From Cyanoderma ruficeps (lineage: Eukaryota > Chordata > Aves > Passeriformes > Timaliidae), in NCBI GenBank assembly GCA_008694505.1, contig VZDJ01000056.1, forward strand, positions 11,117,903 to 11,181,902: 64,000 nt of DNA, given 5' to 3'. This document shows, in pieces, positions 28,035 to 57,722 of the stretch. Under the pieces are notes generated by a model, which did not search any database, was not told the origin of the DNA, and worked only from the letters and a program-made list of their open reading frames with translations. The translations under genes and the position numbers were made by a program. Every line of letters starts with the position of its first letter. Within the stretch, counting starts at the first letter, position 1.

Positions 28035-30765
28035 GCCATAAATCCTGTGATTCCCTCAGTCCTGCCTATTGGATTAATTAATTCCTGCATGAAGCCACTC
28101 AGCCAATCAATGGGGTAAATGTAGTAAGTTTATTACCCCCCAATCAATGGGTTAATAAATTTATTTTATAAATGAATTTATTTTAATGCAGTAAAAACTC
28201 ACAAAATCTGGTTTCCTTTGATTAGCTCTCCTCAGCAGTTGCTGTCTGTATTTTTCCATACTGATGTTCTAAATTTTCCCTAATTCCCACCTATAGTTTT
28301 CTCTTAAAACAAGAGAAAATCCTGGAAAATCTGGAAAATCTGAACCAAAGTAAGGAACCGTCCCCAACTCCACAGCCTGCAGTGCTGGACACTCTGATTC
28401 CTCCCAGTAAGAACTGGATTCACCACAGGATTCACCCTGGAAAGGTGAATACAACAAACATTACACAGGTGAGGCACATGGAACAGCATCATCAACAATA
28501 AAATTTAATTAGCGTTAATTTACTCCTGACTTACCTCGGTTATATTAGTTTACATTCGACTATATACACAAAACATCAAAAATATGCTTATTCTGGATTC
28601 AAACGTGGCCATTTTTAATTGGGAATCCCAAAGACTCAGCCCAAAACCCCGAAGAACTGAACCTTTAGATATTCAGTGAGAGCTGAGGAAATCCTTTTGA
28701 AATTCCCTTTTCCCAGTGACTGCAGGGAGCAGCCTCCAAGTTCTGGCATCACCCAGCCCCACCGAGGGTGACAGGGACAGACAGGAGGGACTTTGAGGGG
28801 AAAAGGGACAAAATGACCCAAATGCAGAGCCCAGATGTGTTGTGTGTGCAGGGCTGGGGGAAAGGGCTGGTTGCAGTGGATTCACACACACAGAGCATCC
28901 AGAGCCTCCCTCCCACACCAGGGAGGAAAATGCAACTTTTCTCAGATCAGTGATCATCCAAAAATATTAAAAACTGGATGTTTTCCGATTGCAGATACTA
29001 AAACTATCCAGAGTTTGTAAGCTGGGTAACATCATTTGCCCTTAAGCACATCTCTACCTCTTTTTTTTCCTTTTTTTTTTTTTTTTGAGACATTGTTGAG
29101 GAATATAAATTGGTTTTCAACACAAGCAAGAAACGCATATAAAAGAAAACATCCAGCTGATAGGGACCATAGGGAAAGGATGCAAAACTTCTGGAAAGCT
29201 TTTCCAAGCTTCAAATGAATCATTTTTAACACCCAGAATGTTTTCTGGATGAAAATGAGCCGTCATCACCCTCAGTTTGCTCAGAGCCACGTCCCAAATA
29301 TTGCTTCTCACAGCTCACTGCCAAGTCAGGGCGCTGCACGTGGGACTGAGCACGGAATTAAAGGTGTCTAAGAAGAACAGAAGCAGTGCAGAGGTAGAAA
29401 GTTTCAAAGAACTAAACCTGAGTTACACAATTATCTCTACACACCTGGCATGACAAAGGGCCAGCAGCAAGTCCGTGGTTTGGGGGGTTTTTCCAGCTGG
29501 AGGCAGCACAGGAATCAGCTCCTGGTGTGCCAGGCTTGGCCCTCAGCTGAAGGGATCTGTCCCTGCTGCACCTGCCTGGAGCCTGGCAGAGAACAAGCAA
29601 CCAGTGCCTCATGTCTTAAACTTGACTAGTTCTACATCACCGTGAAGGAATTAGGAGTGAATGATAAAAGCTTCACAAGAAAAACAAGTGTTTATGTGCA
29701 CAAGCATTGAAAAAAATCTCTATTGCCATCATCAAAGTGCATTCTGAGAGGAAAAAAAAAAAAATCAGTGGCAAAAGCTGCCCCAGTGAGCACAGACAAA
29801 ATAAAAACCAAACCAAGAATCTACCAAGAAGCCTCCCCAAAGAAAAGCACTGCCTTTATTTCTGCTTCATTTGGAAACTTTTTGCTCTTTGTAAGGTGAT
29901 AATGTGAAATTTGACTTTATGATCTGAAAGGTAAAACAAAATAATTAAAAGAGAATTTCCTTCCCTTTGTCACAACAAGGACTACTTAAAAATCACCTCA
30001 GTGAGGTGTTTTAGAGTCCTTCCCAACCCCCTGGACACCTCCACTGGTAAATTAACCAGGTATAATTTGGGGAAGTCATTGAAGCACACTGAAGAGAACA
30101 TGACAATGCTGTTTACCCTCTGGGACCGACCTGTGCACTTCTTACCAACAGTTTAAGATTCAAGACTTCAAAAGTCAAATGCACTAAACAGATGAGACAA
30201 CTGGTAAGGAACAGACACGTCCCCACAGGCTCCATCCTGGGAGGCAGCTGCAGTTCCAGCTTTTGCACATTCCAGCACTCAGAAACGCTCAGGCTGCTTC
30301 TCTCCTCCACGGTTATTCAGCAAAAAGCCGAGGAAAAGCACAAGCAGCAAACCTGAAGGACTTCACAGAGTTAGAGACAGGGATTCTCAGCAAACCACGT
30401 GTCAGTGTATTATGGCAAACACTCCACAGCAGGAAACTGCTATCTACCATCCCAGGAATATTGCATCAATCAGATGATCTGCTTGTTGGGATTTTAGCTG
30501 GATTCTAGTTTCCATCTCCCCTTCCTTCACTGCAAAGTGGGAATTACACAAGTCCAGTCTCAAGAATTACACAAGTCCCAAGTGCATCCACGTGGCTCCG
30601 ACATTTCCCGGCGTCCCACACAGACCTTCCTCATCCCCGGTGCGTCCTGGCACCCCGTTCCCCGGGAAGAGCAGGGGGAGCCGGCTGAGCCGTTTCCCTG
30701 GGGCTGGGAGGTGGTTCCCGGGGGCAGAGGAGGCAGGGGAGCAGCCCCAGCAGCAGCCCGGGCTG
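28035..30765. other. CRBN 3' flank and probable 3' UTR
   Basis: No gene is visible. The part nearest CRBN should be its 3' UTR. It includes a T-rich tract at about 29058-29088. Otherwise the DNA looks unique. Confidence 0.55.
29855..29860 (-). terminator. CRBN: candidate CRBN poly(A) signal
   Basis: TTTATT on this strand gives AATAAA on the CRBN strand, about 0.9 kb after the stop. It is one of several possibilities. Confidence 0.3.
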
Positions 30766-45829
<15,064 letters not shown>

Positions 45830-46235
45830 CGCTGTTTACCCGGAGAGCAGCCTGGGAAGGCGCCGGGGCGGGGGCAGGAGGCGGGCGGAGGAGGAGCCCG
45901 GGGCGGCCGGAGCGGCGCTGGGAGCCGCGGGCGCTGAGGGGCCGAGGGCTTCGTGCTCCCCCCCGGGACTCACACCGACCGTGTGCCCGGGGAGGGACAG
46001 CCCTTTGTGGCCTGGAGGGCTCGGGGGTGGCGGGGGACAGCGGTTCCTCCTCTGCCGACAGAGCACGGCCATGGGTGAGCAGGGCAGAGCCGCCCCGGGT
46101 GGCCCCAAAGCGCTTCATGCCCGGCTGTGGGCATGGGAGAGGGGCTGGGTGTGAATAAAACCCGCGGTGGGTTAAACCTCAAGAGTAAATGGCTTGAAAA
46201 GAAACTAAACACAGTATAAGATAAAAATCTGTCAG

Positions 46236-46640
46236 CACAAGAGAGACTTGGAGAGGGTGCAGCGAAAGACCAGGGAAGGTGCTGAGGGCACTGAGGCATC
46301 TCTGCTGTGAGGGAAGGCTGAGCTGGGATTCTTCGACCCAGAGAAGAGATGGCTGGAACGGGATTTTATCCGTGCACACAAATTGTAGTAATTTAGCTAT
46401 TAAATTTATTAGTTACGGTGCCAAGAGGACGCACCATCCACTTAGTGCCCAGCAATGACACAAGAGGAACGGGCAGAAACTGATGCCCAGAAGTTGCACC
46501 TGGATGTGAGGAAAGACTTCTCTGTGCAGTGACAGAGCACTGGAACAGATGCTCAGGAATGGTGTGGAATCTCCTCCCTGGGGATATTCCACACCTGTCT
46601 GGACACAATCCTGTGCCCTGTGCTCTTGAAACTCGTCAGC
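46236..46640 (+). mobile_element. CR1 LINE fragment, interrupted
   Basis: GACTTGGAGAGGGTGCAGCG begins the left part. The right part has TTGCACCTGGATGTGAGGAA, ACTTCTCTGTGCAGTGACAG and ATTCCACACCTGTCTGGACA. About 90 bp between them do not look like CR1. Confidence 0.8.
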
Positions 46641-49600
46641 AGAGTCCTGTCCTGATGTGAGGTTGGTGGCATCACCAGAAACGGTTCATGGGATGCAAAC
46701 CTGCCTGATACACCCCAAAAAGTTTGATGCAGCTGCCTCTGCACTGCCCAACTCTCACACAAACACTCTGTCTCATCATTTATTATCATTTCCTTCCCCT
46801 TGAAAAATCCTCAAAAATGCCATATCATGGCCCCAAATTTCTCTCTATTAAAATGTTATATTTTTATCACCAAAATTTTTATTGCATTCTTTGTTACAAA
46901 TCACTAAACCCATACAGTGCTCCTGAGCATTTCACAATTCCTCTATCTCAGTCCTATTTGTTGTTTTCTCACTAAAAAAGCTTTTTTTTCAGAGAAAAAT
47001 TCTGCACTTTCTGCTTTTCTCTTCATTACCTCCCATTTCAGTTCAGCAATAATATTCTCCCTGCATCAGTGACAGAGAAAACCAAGGAGTAGCCAGCAAA
47101 CAAAATACTAATTTTTACATATTTTTTTAAAATTCAGAATTAAAGTAGTTTAGAGAACCACATTTAAAAGACAAATAGCACCGTAATTTCCTTACCATTG
47201 TGGGTGGAAAATTCCCAAACTAACATTATCTGTACTGACCTGGATGGGCCTTTAGAGCAACAATCAATACCACGTTTGCCAAACGAGAACGAACACACCC
47301 GTGATGATACATTAAGCATTTGTAAAATACAATAATCACTTCAATGGTTAAGCTATGATTCCATTACTTTTTTCTGCATTGTCTCAGTGTAATACACATA
47401 ATTGCAGGGTATTGTATCTGATGATTTACCATAATGATAGTAAAAAAAAGAAATATTTTTGTTGTCAGGCTGGCCAACTGAGGAATTAAAAAATTACGAG
47501 CCCTTTCTCCAAACCCTGGGGTTTTATTAAGAAATATTATGCTAAATATTTTTAAAGTCTTTTGATATGCTAAAATATTGTGATTTCTGTTGTTTTTTCA
47601 ACTTAATTGCTGGGGGTACATTAGAGTCACACTTTTAAGCTTGTTTCTGCACCCTTGAGGGACAGATCTTATTTTTTAGTGGTTCCTGGGATTCTCCAAA
47701 AATTCACATGTCCCAAGGAGCTGGGATTTCTTTTAGAAAACCCTAAATTCAGTAATAATCGTAATAAAATGAGAAGTAGTGGGGTCTCTGGGAGTATTTT
47801 GGATGCTGTTGCTGCTCTTTATCACCCCAACCCTGCTAACAGCTCTATGAGCACTGTAATTCCAGCAAGTGTGTAAAATATAAATTCAACCCCCAGATTG
47901 GGCATTAACTCTAATTTAGACTCTCACTTTAATTTACAGATATCACTATCCAACAGCTCTTTCCACAGGGCTGTAGTGAAGACACTGAGGATTTTAGGTC
48001 AAGATTTTTTTTGAGGTAAGTGACTTCTGTCAAGTTCCACACCAGCAGCAGGACGTTTACTAAATGCTTTAAGGTATAATTGATTTGGGGGTTTTAAATT
48101 CAACCTGCTAGGAAACACGTTTGACATATAAATATTGATATTATCACAAAAAGCTTATTTTGAAGAGTCAATCTCCCACTTGAATTGCTCCCAGCACAAG
48201 GTTTGTTCCCAAACTCAGGTTGGAAGTTGTTTCCTAGAGGGGCTTCATCCCTAAATTCATCTCCAGTGGCCGGTTGGGAATAATTGCAAAGTTGTTCTTG
48301 GTTAACCATTGAGTAGTTTGGAGTCAGAGGATGTTAAATCACCTTTCCAGAACAAAAAGAAACAAAGGGACAGGAATGTAAAGCATATTAAATTGTAGCT
48401 CTGTTTAGAATTTAATTTGGTGTTAATTTATCCTTCATCCTGGGTCATACTCGGGATGAGGAAAGCAGAGGATTGAGTGTTTGTTCCCTGATTCCAGGGG
48501 CCGTTCTCAACACAAGGAGTTTGCAAACCAGCACCAGCCTCCCCCTGGCCAGTCATTCACTAAACAGATCATTGCTCTGCCAGAAATACAACTCTACCTC
48601 CCCAAAATATGCCATTTGGCCAGTTCCTTATTCAACTTCTCTTCCCATTTTCCTACTCCTGCATCCACTTCCTGACTCTCCTCAGGAGGAAAGCTGTGTG
48701 ACTGGCGAGAAGATGAAATAAGAGGAACTAAGAGCAGCTCTGTTGACAAAATCTTCCCCTTGTAAAATTCCAAAGTTCCTTTCCGTCCCTCAGCTCCCTT
48801 CTCTCTCCACACTGTTGAGAAAAGAAGTTGTCAATGTCTAAGCAGCCAAAGCACTCCCTCGTCCCCACCTACATCCTTGAATCAAGTGGAAAAGTCAAAA
48901 ATTCCCGATATTGCCGGGAGAAGAAGCACTAGATGGTGCTGTGACATCCCCTTTTGCAGTTTTTTTCTGGCGGAATTATTCAACTGGGCCGCTCTGCAAG
49001 CTTTGGGGCTTCTGTTTTTGGGGGATTCACTGCCAACAATGGAAAAGTTCGATCTACAACGTTGTCCTTTTAAGTGAGTGGGTTTGTGTTTCTGCAGCGT
49101 GCTGGTTTGACCGTGCTGTTTAAAAAGGAGTCTGGATAGTCCTAATTAAACTGATAAAAGTTCTGTGTATTTGTGCCTTTGATTTCTGCCCTGCCAATAA
49201 ATTGGCTCATTATCCACCCAAACCTGCTATTCCAGGCAGAACCAAGCAGTCTCTGCAAGTGTGCCAAAATAAAAAGTGACTCCCACCTTTAGACAAATAA
49301 TTGAACGCTGACAGTAGAAGGCAGCTATAGGGCAAAAAGAAAATCTATACTTCAGACATGAAAAAAAACAGTTACAAAAAATACATGAAACCACTTTCTT
49401 GCCAATAGCCAGGCAGCCCCAGCACTGAAGACACTTATGTCCACACGGCCATGGAAATTCCTGGCTTTTCAAGTGACCAGTTGGCCTTGCTTTGCCACCA
49501 CTTTGTCACACAAATCAGGGAGATGTGTCACCTGCCAGTCCCCAGCAAACAGGGAAAAATTCCTTCTTTAACTGTAAGCTCTGCACACACCCCGATATCA

Positions 49601-51369
49601 GCTGTGCCATCCCAAAACCACATCCTCGGAGCTGCCCATGGCAATACTAAATGTACTCAAAGAGGACACAAACCACGGAGGAAGGTGGCCCCAAAAGCTT
49701 AAAAATCAGTGATGGGCAGAACTGTTCTAGAAAAAGAGAACCTGGACAACTGCTGGGAAGTGGAAGAGCAGCAGAGGACGAGTTTATCCCGGGAAGCTGA
49801 TTCTTGCTTCAGCATCCCAGTGAGAACGGGGCATATTTACAATTCCTTTTAATATTTGCTGCCTGGGTCAGGCTGGTGACAAAGGAGCAGCTCTGAATAT
49901 GCAAGAGGCCCGGGACAAAGGGCCCATTAGCCAAACATGCCCATTGCTATGCGGAGAGGCAAATTCTCCTGCCAGAGAACACTCAGCCAAGCAACAAAAC
50001 TATTTGGCAAGTCTGCAAAAGCCATATTCCACACGAGTGACAGACAGCATGGCAGGGAAAGCAAATGGGGCTATAAACACAAATCTGGTTCAATAAAGGG
50101 AATGAAAAGTGAGGGGAAAACTCTGTAACACTTTCTGGAAGGGGATGCCAAGGCAAAGGGACCCTTGAGGAATATTTCTGTAAATCCAGAGCTGCTAGAC
50201 CCTGCTCCCAGATCACCTGAGATGTGTCTGTAGCTTTGAGGTGCAGGTTAGCACAGACCTTACGTATCCATTGCAAAGAAGATTGGTCAGACATAAGCGT
50301 TTGCTGTTTCTGTTAATTTTTCTATCACAAAATTTTTGGCCATTTTTGTGGTAATGGGATCCCAAAATTTTAACCAGCATAAACACGAGTGATTCCAGTG
50401 AGTCTACAAGCTATAGCATTGATTTTTCCTTCTCCATTGTTCCTCCTGGATCTGTCAGCAAGTTCAATGTATTTATAGCTCAGTGTATATATAATTCTGG
50501 ACATTGTTTCCCAAGAAGATCCAAGTAGCCCTGTCTGAACAGGAGTTAATGCCGAGCTCACTGCAGTGATCCCTACTCACAGTGCACACAGTGTTGGTTT
50601 TATCCCTGTGTATATTACCCAACAAACTGTTCCCATACATTATGTAAAATCATGTAAATGGGTGTATATACATTTGGATAGAGGGAGCTTGCTCATAAAT
50701 CTCACTTCAGGTTAAAATACAGAGCACTGAGTATGAGTTAAAAGTACTGTTTATCTTTCACTGTGGATTTAGAGCAGGCTCCTTCCATTATCCATGCAGG
50801 AAAACCACTCGGAACTCAGGGAGCTTGAGAGGAGTTAATACAGCCACATTTACAATAACACTGTCTTTAATCTTGGGAATTTATCCTGGAAGTTTGCCTG
50901 CAGTTTGTCTTGGGGAGGAAGTCCAGTAACCTCTGCAGATGGTGGCAGTGAAAACCTATCACTGAGTCAGGGAGGGAAAGAACACAGAGAGGCTTGGAAA
51001 TCAAGACTTTTTTGGGCTTTTTCACATCGTAACTTACAGAAATTCAGTAGAGACTGAGCACGCTGCCTTTGCAGTCTGCTTAGTTAGGCTTTCTCCATTT
51101 CTTGGGCTGAAAGTTACTGTTAACACCTTTCCCCAACTCTTTTTAGTAGTAGCACTGAGCATTGCATCACTCTGACCCAAAGGTGGGTGCACTGCAAAGA
51201 TGGGGGGGAAAAAATACATACTACAACGTAATGGACACAAACTGCATGTAATGAACACAAACTGCATGTAATGAACATAAATGCCAAAGTCTGCTGGATT
51301 CCTGCCTCAGGCAGCAGAGGAATGCACTCTCTAGATGTGCTCTTAAGCTTTTGCAGTTCTCATTTCCAT

Positions 51370-51720
51370 AGAAGCATAAAATGGTTTGGTTGGAAGAAGC
51401 CTTAAAAATCCTCTCATTCCACCCCTTGCCACGGGCAGGGATCCCTTCCACCAGCCCAGGTTTGTCCAAGCCCTGTCCTGCCTGGCCCTGGTGTCACACC
51501 AGCCATGCAGATCCATCACCTTCCCAGCCCTCTCTGTGGCTGAACCTCCATCCTCTTGGAACAGCTCTTGGAATCCCTTTGGGAGCTCCAGAAAGCCTTG
51601 GAGGTGTTCAGGTTCCTCAGCTCCCCCACATGTGAAATCCTTTCAGCTGCCAGTTTTGCCTCTGCTGGAAGGAAAAAAGGGATCTTGCTATGAGGGAACC
51701 TCTGTCAGATCGCCTCTGTC
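51370..51720 (-). mobile_element. CR1 LINE 3'-end fragment
   Basis: The reverse-orientation tail begins AAAATGGTTTGGTTGGAAGA, then GGGCAGGGATCCCTTCCACC and CCAAGCCCTGTCCTGCCTGG. Confidence 0.9.
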
Positions 51721-54529
51721 AGGTACAAAACTACTCACAGGGTTGTATTTTCTCTTCACCAGCATAACCAGCACATCAAGAGGATTGCCCTACCTGAGAG
51801 AATGTCCCAGTGAAACTCTGAACTCACTAACAGCTTGAAAGGGCTTTGGAAAAAGCAACAGTGAGAACCTCCGCCGGGAATGGCAGGGAAAGACATGTTC
51901 AGAAACATGGAAATTCTCACTCTGCACAAGATGTTTCGGGTATTTGATTTCCAGTGCCTTCAGAGGACTACCTGAATATTTAACTGGCATCAAATCAGCT
52001 CTCAACGGAGAGTTTGCTTGTGCCTGTGCATTCTGAGAGGTAAAAAATAACTCAGTAATCAGATTTTAAGCTGTTATCTAATTGCAGAGAAGGTAGCACT
52101 GCAGAAAAAACCCCCAGCAACTCAGTCCTTAAGAGTTCTCACACCAAATTTTCACTTTGTTTAAGGGCAGATGTGCACGGATTCCAGAAGGAAACAGATG
52201 TTTTCATCCCATCTGAGCTCCTTCACGGGGGTAATTGCCTGTAAATAGTGAGGTTATTAAAGCTGTTAGTTGAATATCACTACCCACCAAGCATGACAAG
52301 CTCATCAAAGCAGAAGTTCTACTACAGAAGTCCCACTTAAAGTTCATTTCCTCCAATGGCTGAGTGTTTAAGGAGACTTTCAGCAATAGATCATATTTTG
52401 TGGGCCATTCACCCAACAGGTGATTTCCTACAATGTTCTGAATCACTGGAAGCTCTCCATTTTACAACACTAATACTGCCCGAAAATTTGTCATTGATTT
52501 CATGCCTCACAAGTTTTAAGATCCTGAAGAAGCCAACAAACTCCTCGACAAGGAGCTGACCTTCATTTAATGACCTGTCACGATCAGTGGAAATAAGAAC
52601 AGCAACAACCAAAGTGAGATACAGATTTTCTCCCCTTTTCATTCGCTCTATTTCATGCAATTCAAATATTGTAGGTTCTTACAGGTTTTGAATATACAGA
52701 TGGTCTAAATATGTATTATACAGCTAGGCGTGTTTTCTTCAGAGTGTTTTTTAAACAATGCATTTTGTACATGTAATTTTTTTGGCATTTAGTTACACTA
52801 GAATGGAGGCCAATTCATTTGGCCTTTGCCTAAATTTCTGAAAATCCAATCAGTCGATTATGCTTTTATTACTAATATAGACATACAAACAATTTACTAA
52901 TGGTTCTAGAAGCTTGTGGCTGGATGGAAAATTGGATGTATTCTCTCATTTTAAATCTCCTATTGTTTTGTTACAGAATCTCACCACCCTTTCCGTGTTA
53001 TGGAAGGCAAATCCGAGGCACAAAAGGCGTGAGACTGCTGGGAATTAATTTCCAAAGTCAGGTAAAATGTCATTTCATTGTTCTTTTGTAAATCATCCCC
53101 CCAGCACCTGTAGCATAAGGAAATGAAAAATGGGACAGACTATTAAGCTAAATGGCCTTTTGGAAAGCTGGAGTGAAAGCTTTACAAATGATGTATTGTG
53201 GGAGGGCGGCTCAGTGTTTTCTGTGGTTTCTTTATGGTTTGTTCTTCCCCCTGATAAGCTGGGATTGAAATGAAAAGAGGCCTGACCAGACATGTTTCCA
53301 CCGACTCCATCATCAGGGCCTGACACTCCACTGGAAGAAGACCAGCCATTTTCTCCAATGCAAAACGCAGTAATTCCCTTTTAATGCCCTAATTTTTGGG
53401 AGTTGGAGAAGGCTGAGTTGAGGGAAGGAGCCTGGTGTCCCCTGAGTGCCTCCCATTGTGCTCAGCCCCAGCAGGCAGAGGGATCAGGACCAATAACAGA
53501 GCCCCATCCCAGAGACCTGCACAGCTCCCAAGGAAAAGGCACTTTGTGCAGTCCTGGATTTTATCCCTGGTGTCCAGGAATGCTCACCCAGGAAGTTGGG
53601 GATAACTCACAGGTCTCCCTGCTGGAAACTCTCCAGGTGTGCTGGGGCTGATTTACTCCATATCCAGTGCTCTGTGTCCTGAGAGCCATTGGGCTGAGCA
53701 GAAATGGTTCAGTGGTTTCCTACTGCATCCACCCTCTTGCTCTTTCCAGCCATTTTTGGGAACAGCTTTGCAACATCTCTCAGTAAAGCTTCTAAATGCA
53801 GCGGATTCAGATATTTTTAAAGATGGGTTTCTGGCATTTTCAAACCTGAGAGATCTCCTTCCATCCTCTGAGAATGGGTCAGAAAGGGACAAACTGTATG
53901 TGGAACAGCTTTGCTGATCTTCAGGCATCTGGGAGCTAATTTCCAAGGGAAATTCCAGCTGGCAACTGCTGTAAGAGTCTGTGTTCAGACATACAAGTGG
54001 ATTGAAAACAAGATGAAAATGGTAGTTATTTAAATTTAGCCAGAAGAATGCAGTTCTGGGTGCCATAATTAATTCAATGCATCCTCTCCTCACCCCCTGG
54101 CCCTCACTGAGCAAACACCACATGGAACAAACTGGCACTTCCCTGGGAGTGGCAAAAATCAGGTTCAAACTGGGAAAAATCAGGGAAAACTGCCCCATCC
54201 AGCAGCCCTGCTGGAATTGTGACATCCCTGACACCCCCTGGCTGTCAGGAACACACAGGGAACACTGCAGAGCTCCCTCCTGACCAACGTGGAGGCGATG
54301 CTTATGATTTGGTTAATTACAAAAGAACTAAAGGCTGCTGCCATTCAACGCAGACGTTAATTCAGATCACCGCAGGGAAAATCCTTCCCCTGTCCCTGTC
54401 CCAGCTCCAGCAGCAGCCTGGAGCAGGCACTGGGGTCAGGGGGGCATCACACTGGGAGCACTGCCCAGTGTTCAGAGATCCTTTTATTTCTTTAATTCTA
54501 ATGCTAATTGAATTGCAATCCTTTACTGT

Positions 54530-54705
54530 GAGGGCGGGGAGGCTCCAGAGGAGCTGTGGTTGCCCCTGGATCCCTGGAGGTGTCCAAGGCCAGGCTGGAC
54601 AGGGCTTGGAGCAGCCTGGGGCAGTGGAGTGTCCCAATCCCAGGGAGTTGGACCGAGATGATCTCTAAGCTCCCTTCCAAGCCAAACCATTCCCTGCTTC
54701 CATGA
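54530..54705 (+). mobile_element. CR1 LINE 3'-end fragment
   Basis: It has CCTGGAGGTGTCCAAGGCCA, GGCTGGACAGGGCTTGGAGC and CTCCCTTCCAAGCCAAACC. Confidence 0.93.
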
Positions 54706-56024
54706 GGTCCCTGCCCAGCCTGAAGGAACAGTGGATTTAACAAACATTCCACGTGTTCCAATGGAATTCCACAAAGCCCAGTGCTTGGGAAGGAATAATC
54801 CCTTCCAGACCTCTGGGGCTGACCAGGGGGAAAATCCCTGCCTGAGGATGGCCTGGGTAAAATTTTATCCCTTGGACCAGCTGAGTATTCCTGAATCACC
54901 TGAATAAAAAGGATTCAGCCTAAGGACTGTCTGTATCTCCCGAAGCAGAATCAAAAGCAAAGAATCTATTCCATTGACAAAATAATTAAACCATTAATAA
55001 CTGCACGCATATAACTTTGGGGACTGAATGATATCAATTAAATTCAATTAACATCTGCACAATGCTTTGAGGACATAAAATGTCATGTAACTCCAAAGAA
55101 ATTTTAGAATTAATCCTATTAATCCTATTTTTAGGATTTATTAATCCTAAAATAGTTTCTGCTGCACTAGCACACTGCTGAATGTGAAAATCACTAGAAG
55201 CAAAGGCAGGGGTACTCCAAAGATTTAGGGAGGTTGGTAATCCCTTTGTGTGAAAGAGTGAGAGTTTTTTACCTGAAATCAAGTTCCAGTTGAAACTGGC
55301 AGCTACAGGTGAATCAATATTGATGTCATTTAAAAATAACCATATTCTTGGTATAACTATTGATTTTAACAGGAGTGGTTGAAGGAAGGATATACATAAA
55401 TATACCAAAAAAAGAGAAAAGTTGGATATTAATGTCATCTTTTATCATCGTAGGCACTAACATGGCTGGAAAGTATTGATTACCTTAAAAGCCCCTAATA
55501 ACTAAAGAACTATTGACTTAATATTTTCTCTAATCCTCCATGAAATTTTACAGTAAGTCCTGATGTATTTTCTGTTAAGAGTTTTAGGGCTCAACTATAT
55601 CATGTACTTATCTGGAGTGTCAGCTCTGGGGCTTACACTGCAGCTGATGAGAGCTCTGCTAAAGGTGAGGAATAACTCCCAAGATTTAAGTCTGGTTTCA
55701 GGGATTTTGGAAATAGATACATCTGCTAATGTCCATTATTCTATAGCTTTTGTCTTTTAAGTAATCTTTATCATTAGGGAATCATCTAATATACATTTTT
55801 TTTCAGCTGAAACAAGGGTTCTGCTCATAATTACTCAACTACAGCTGTTCTAAAAAGTCTCTCAGCGTTGGGTACATGTCTCAACAGCCTTTTTTATTGC
55901 TTCCTATTTTCCTAGCACACTCACAGCTTCCTAAAACTCCAGTGGGTGATGCTTCTCCAAGTTAAATAAGGGAATAGTGAAGAGACTTACCCAAACACCT
56001 GAATCCTTTAATCCCTGAATGTGA

Positions 56025-56290
56025 GTGGATCCTCCACTTCCACCCTGCCATGACAGGGACACCTTCTCCTGTTCCAGGGTTCTCCAAGCCCTGTCCATCC
56101 TGGCCTTGGACACTTCCAGGGATCCAGGAGCAGCCACAGCTTCTCTGGGCACCCTGTGCCAGGGCCTGCCCACCCTCCCAGGGAAGGATTTCCTCCCTAT
56201 ATCCAATGGAATCCTACCCTCCTTCAGCTTAAAGCCATTCCCCAGGTCCTGCCTGGATCCCGGCCCCTCAGACCCTGCATTGCCCTGGAG
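56025..56290 (-). mobile_element. CR1 LINE 3'-end fragment
   Basis: The reverse-orientation copy has CCATGACAGGGACACCTTCT, GGCCTTGGACACTTCCAGGG and TTCTCTGGGCACCCTGTGCC. Confidence 0.93.
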
Positions 56291-57519
56291 CAAACAGAGA
56301 GGTTTTCACTTTGATTCACATTTGGTTTGAGTTCAGACTGAGCAGCTGACAGGTTTCCAGCCCCTGTGGATGCTCCTGAAGCTTCTTTGCATTGTGGTTC
56401 TGCTGCCCTGGCTCTAATATCCCATTCCTACCCACCCCAAACTGTCCAGCCCTCCACCCTACAAACCTCATCTGCCAATGCACAGAAAAGCTTTGCTCAC
56501 CCTCAGCAATTCTCCTGAGCCAAATTCTATCCATTTCAAGCCTATTTACAGAAATACCTTCCAGATCTTCCTACCAGACACCAGAGCTGCAAGAATATCT
56601 CTTGCTTTTTCCAAAAAGGTTGAAGACTTTTAGGTAAGAACTGGTTGCAGAAACAACAACTGAAAGAGAAGTGAAGTTCCAGAGCTCCCTGTGCCTGACC
56701 TCCTCCCCATCCCCCGAGCAGCATCACGGGGTTAACTCCTATTTTCCAAGCCCTCTGTATAGAGGGAAGGTGGAATGGGATCCAGCTAAGAACAGACTTT
56801 TCTCCCTTCCCTCCAGTAAAACCAAGGACTTTTCTCAATCCCATGAGTCACATCTAATTCTTCATGACTGGTTTTGGCTCAGCCCTGTAATCACTTATTT
56901 ATCCCTCTCTCCATCACAGGAGCAGCCTCATTAAAACCAGTGGGGCAGTTTTTCAGGGCCAGGGCCCCCCAAAGCCATTTTAGCCCCAAGTCCCACTTTA
57001 AGCTGGGCTTTCCCTTGGGTCCCCCCAGGCAGGTTCAGCATCGTCCCCATCACAGGCTGAGGAGGGAGGGTGCAGGGAGCTCAGCCCCTCACTCCCACCC
57101 AGGGCAGCTGGCCCCACAGCTCTGTCCTCTGAGGAGGCAGAGCACAGCACTAATTATTTTAATGACTGGAAATGAACTGCGAGTTTCTTAAGAGCCATTG
57201 AAGCAAAACGCTTGGAGTCAACCTCCCCACATTAATAGCAGAGTGCTGGAGATTGCTCATATCTTGGAGATGATGAAGTACATCTGCTAGATTTCCCCAG
57301 CTAATAGCAGGCCAAGTGTTAAAACAGCCAACTCTCCCTCACATCCTTCTGATGAAATAAAGGGAAAGGACAAAAAAAGAAACTCCACAGAGCACCTTCC
57401 ACCTGAGCCGTGCTGAACTGGAGTGCTGGTGTCCAGCACAGCATCCCCGGGGACACCTGGCAGGGAATGGGAATGGGCAGGGCCAGCCTGCTCCTCTGGC
57501 TGCACCCAAGGGGCACCGG

Positions 57520-57722
57520 GATGCCCTGAGGGATGCAGGGTGCTCTGGGGGATGTGGGATGCCCTGTGGGATGCTCTTTGGGGTGTGGGATGCCCTGAAG
57601 GATGCAGGAATGCTCTGTGGGAAGCCCTGTGGGATGTGGGATGCTCTGAAGGACGCAGGAATACTCTGTGGGAAGCCCTGTGGGATGTGGGATGCTCTCT
57701 GGGATGCAGGAATGCTCTGCTG
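57520..57722. repeat. about 51-bp G-rich minisatellite
   Basis: GGGATGTGGGATGCTCTGAA and GGATGCAGGAATGCTCTGTG plus GGAAGCCCTGT form a unit repeated about 3.5 times. The period is a multiple of three, so frames stay open on both strands. Confidence 0.92.

Noticed and set aside
52204..52660. Adjacent minus-strand frames with plausible-looking protein composition
   Set aside because: I looked for a decayed gene or conserved exon but found no family motif or paired splice sites.
53653..54234. 193-codon open frame on the minus strand
   Set aside because: No domain, no flanking exon series and no codon-use support; it appears to be a chance frame in intergenic DNA.
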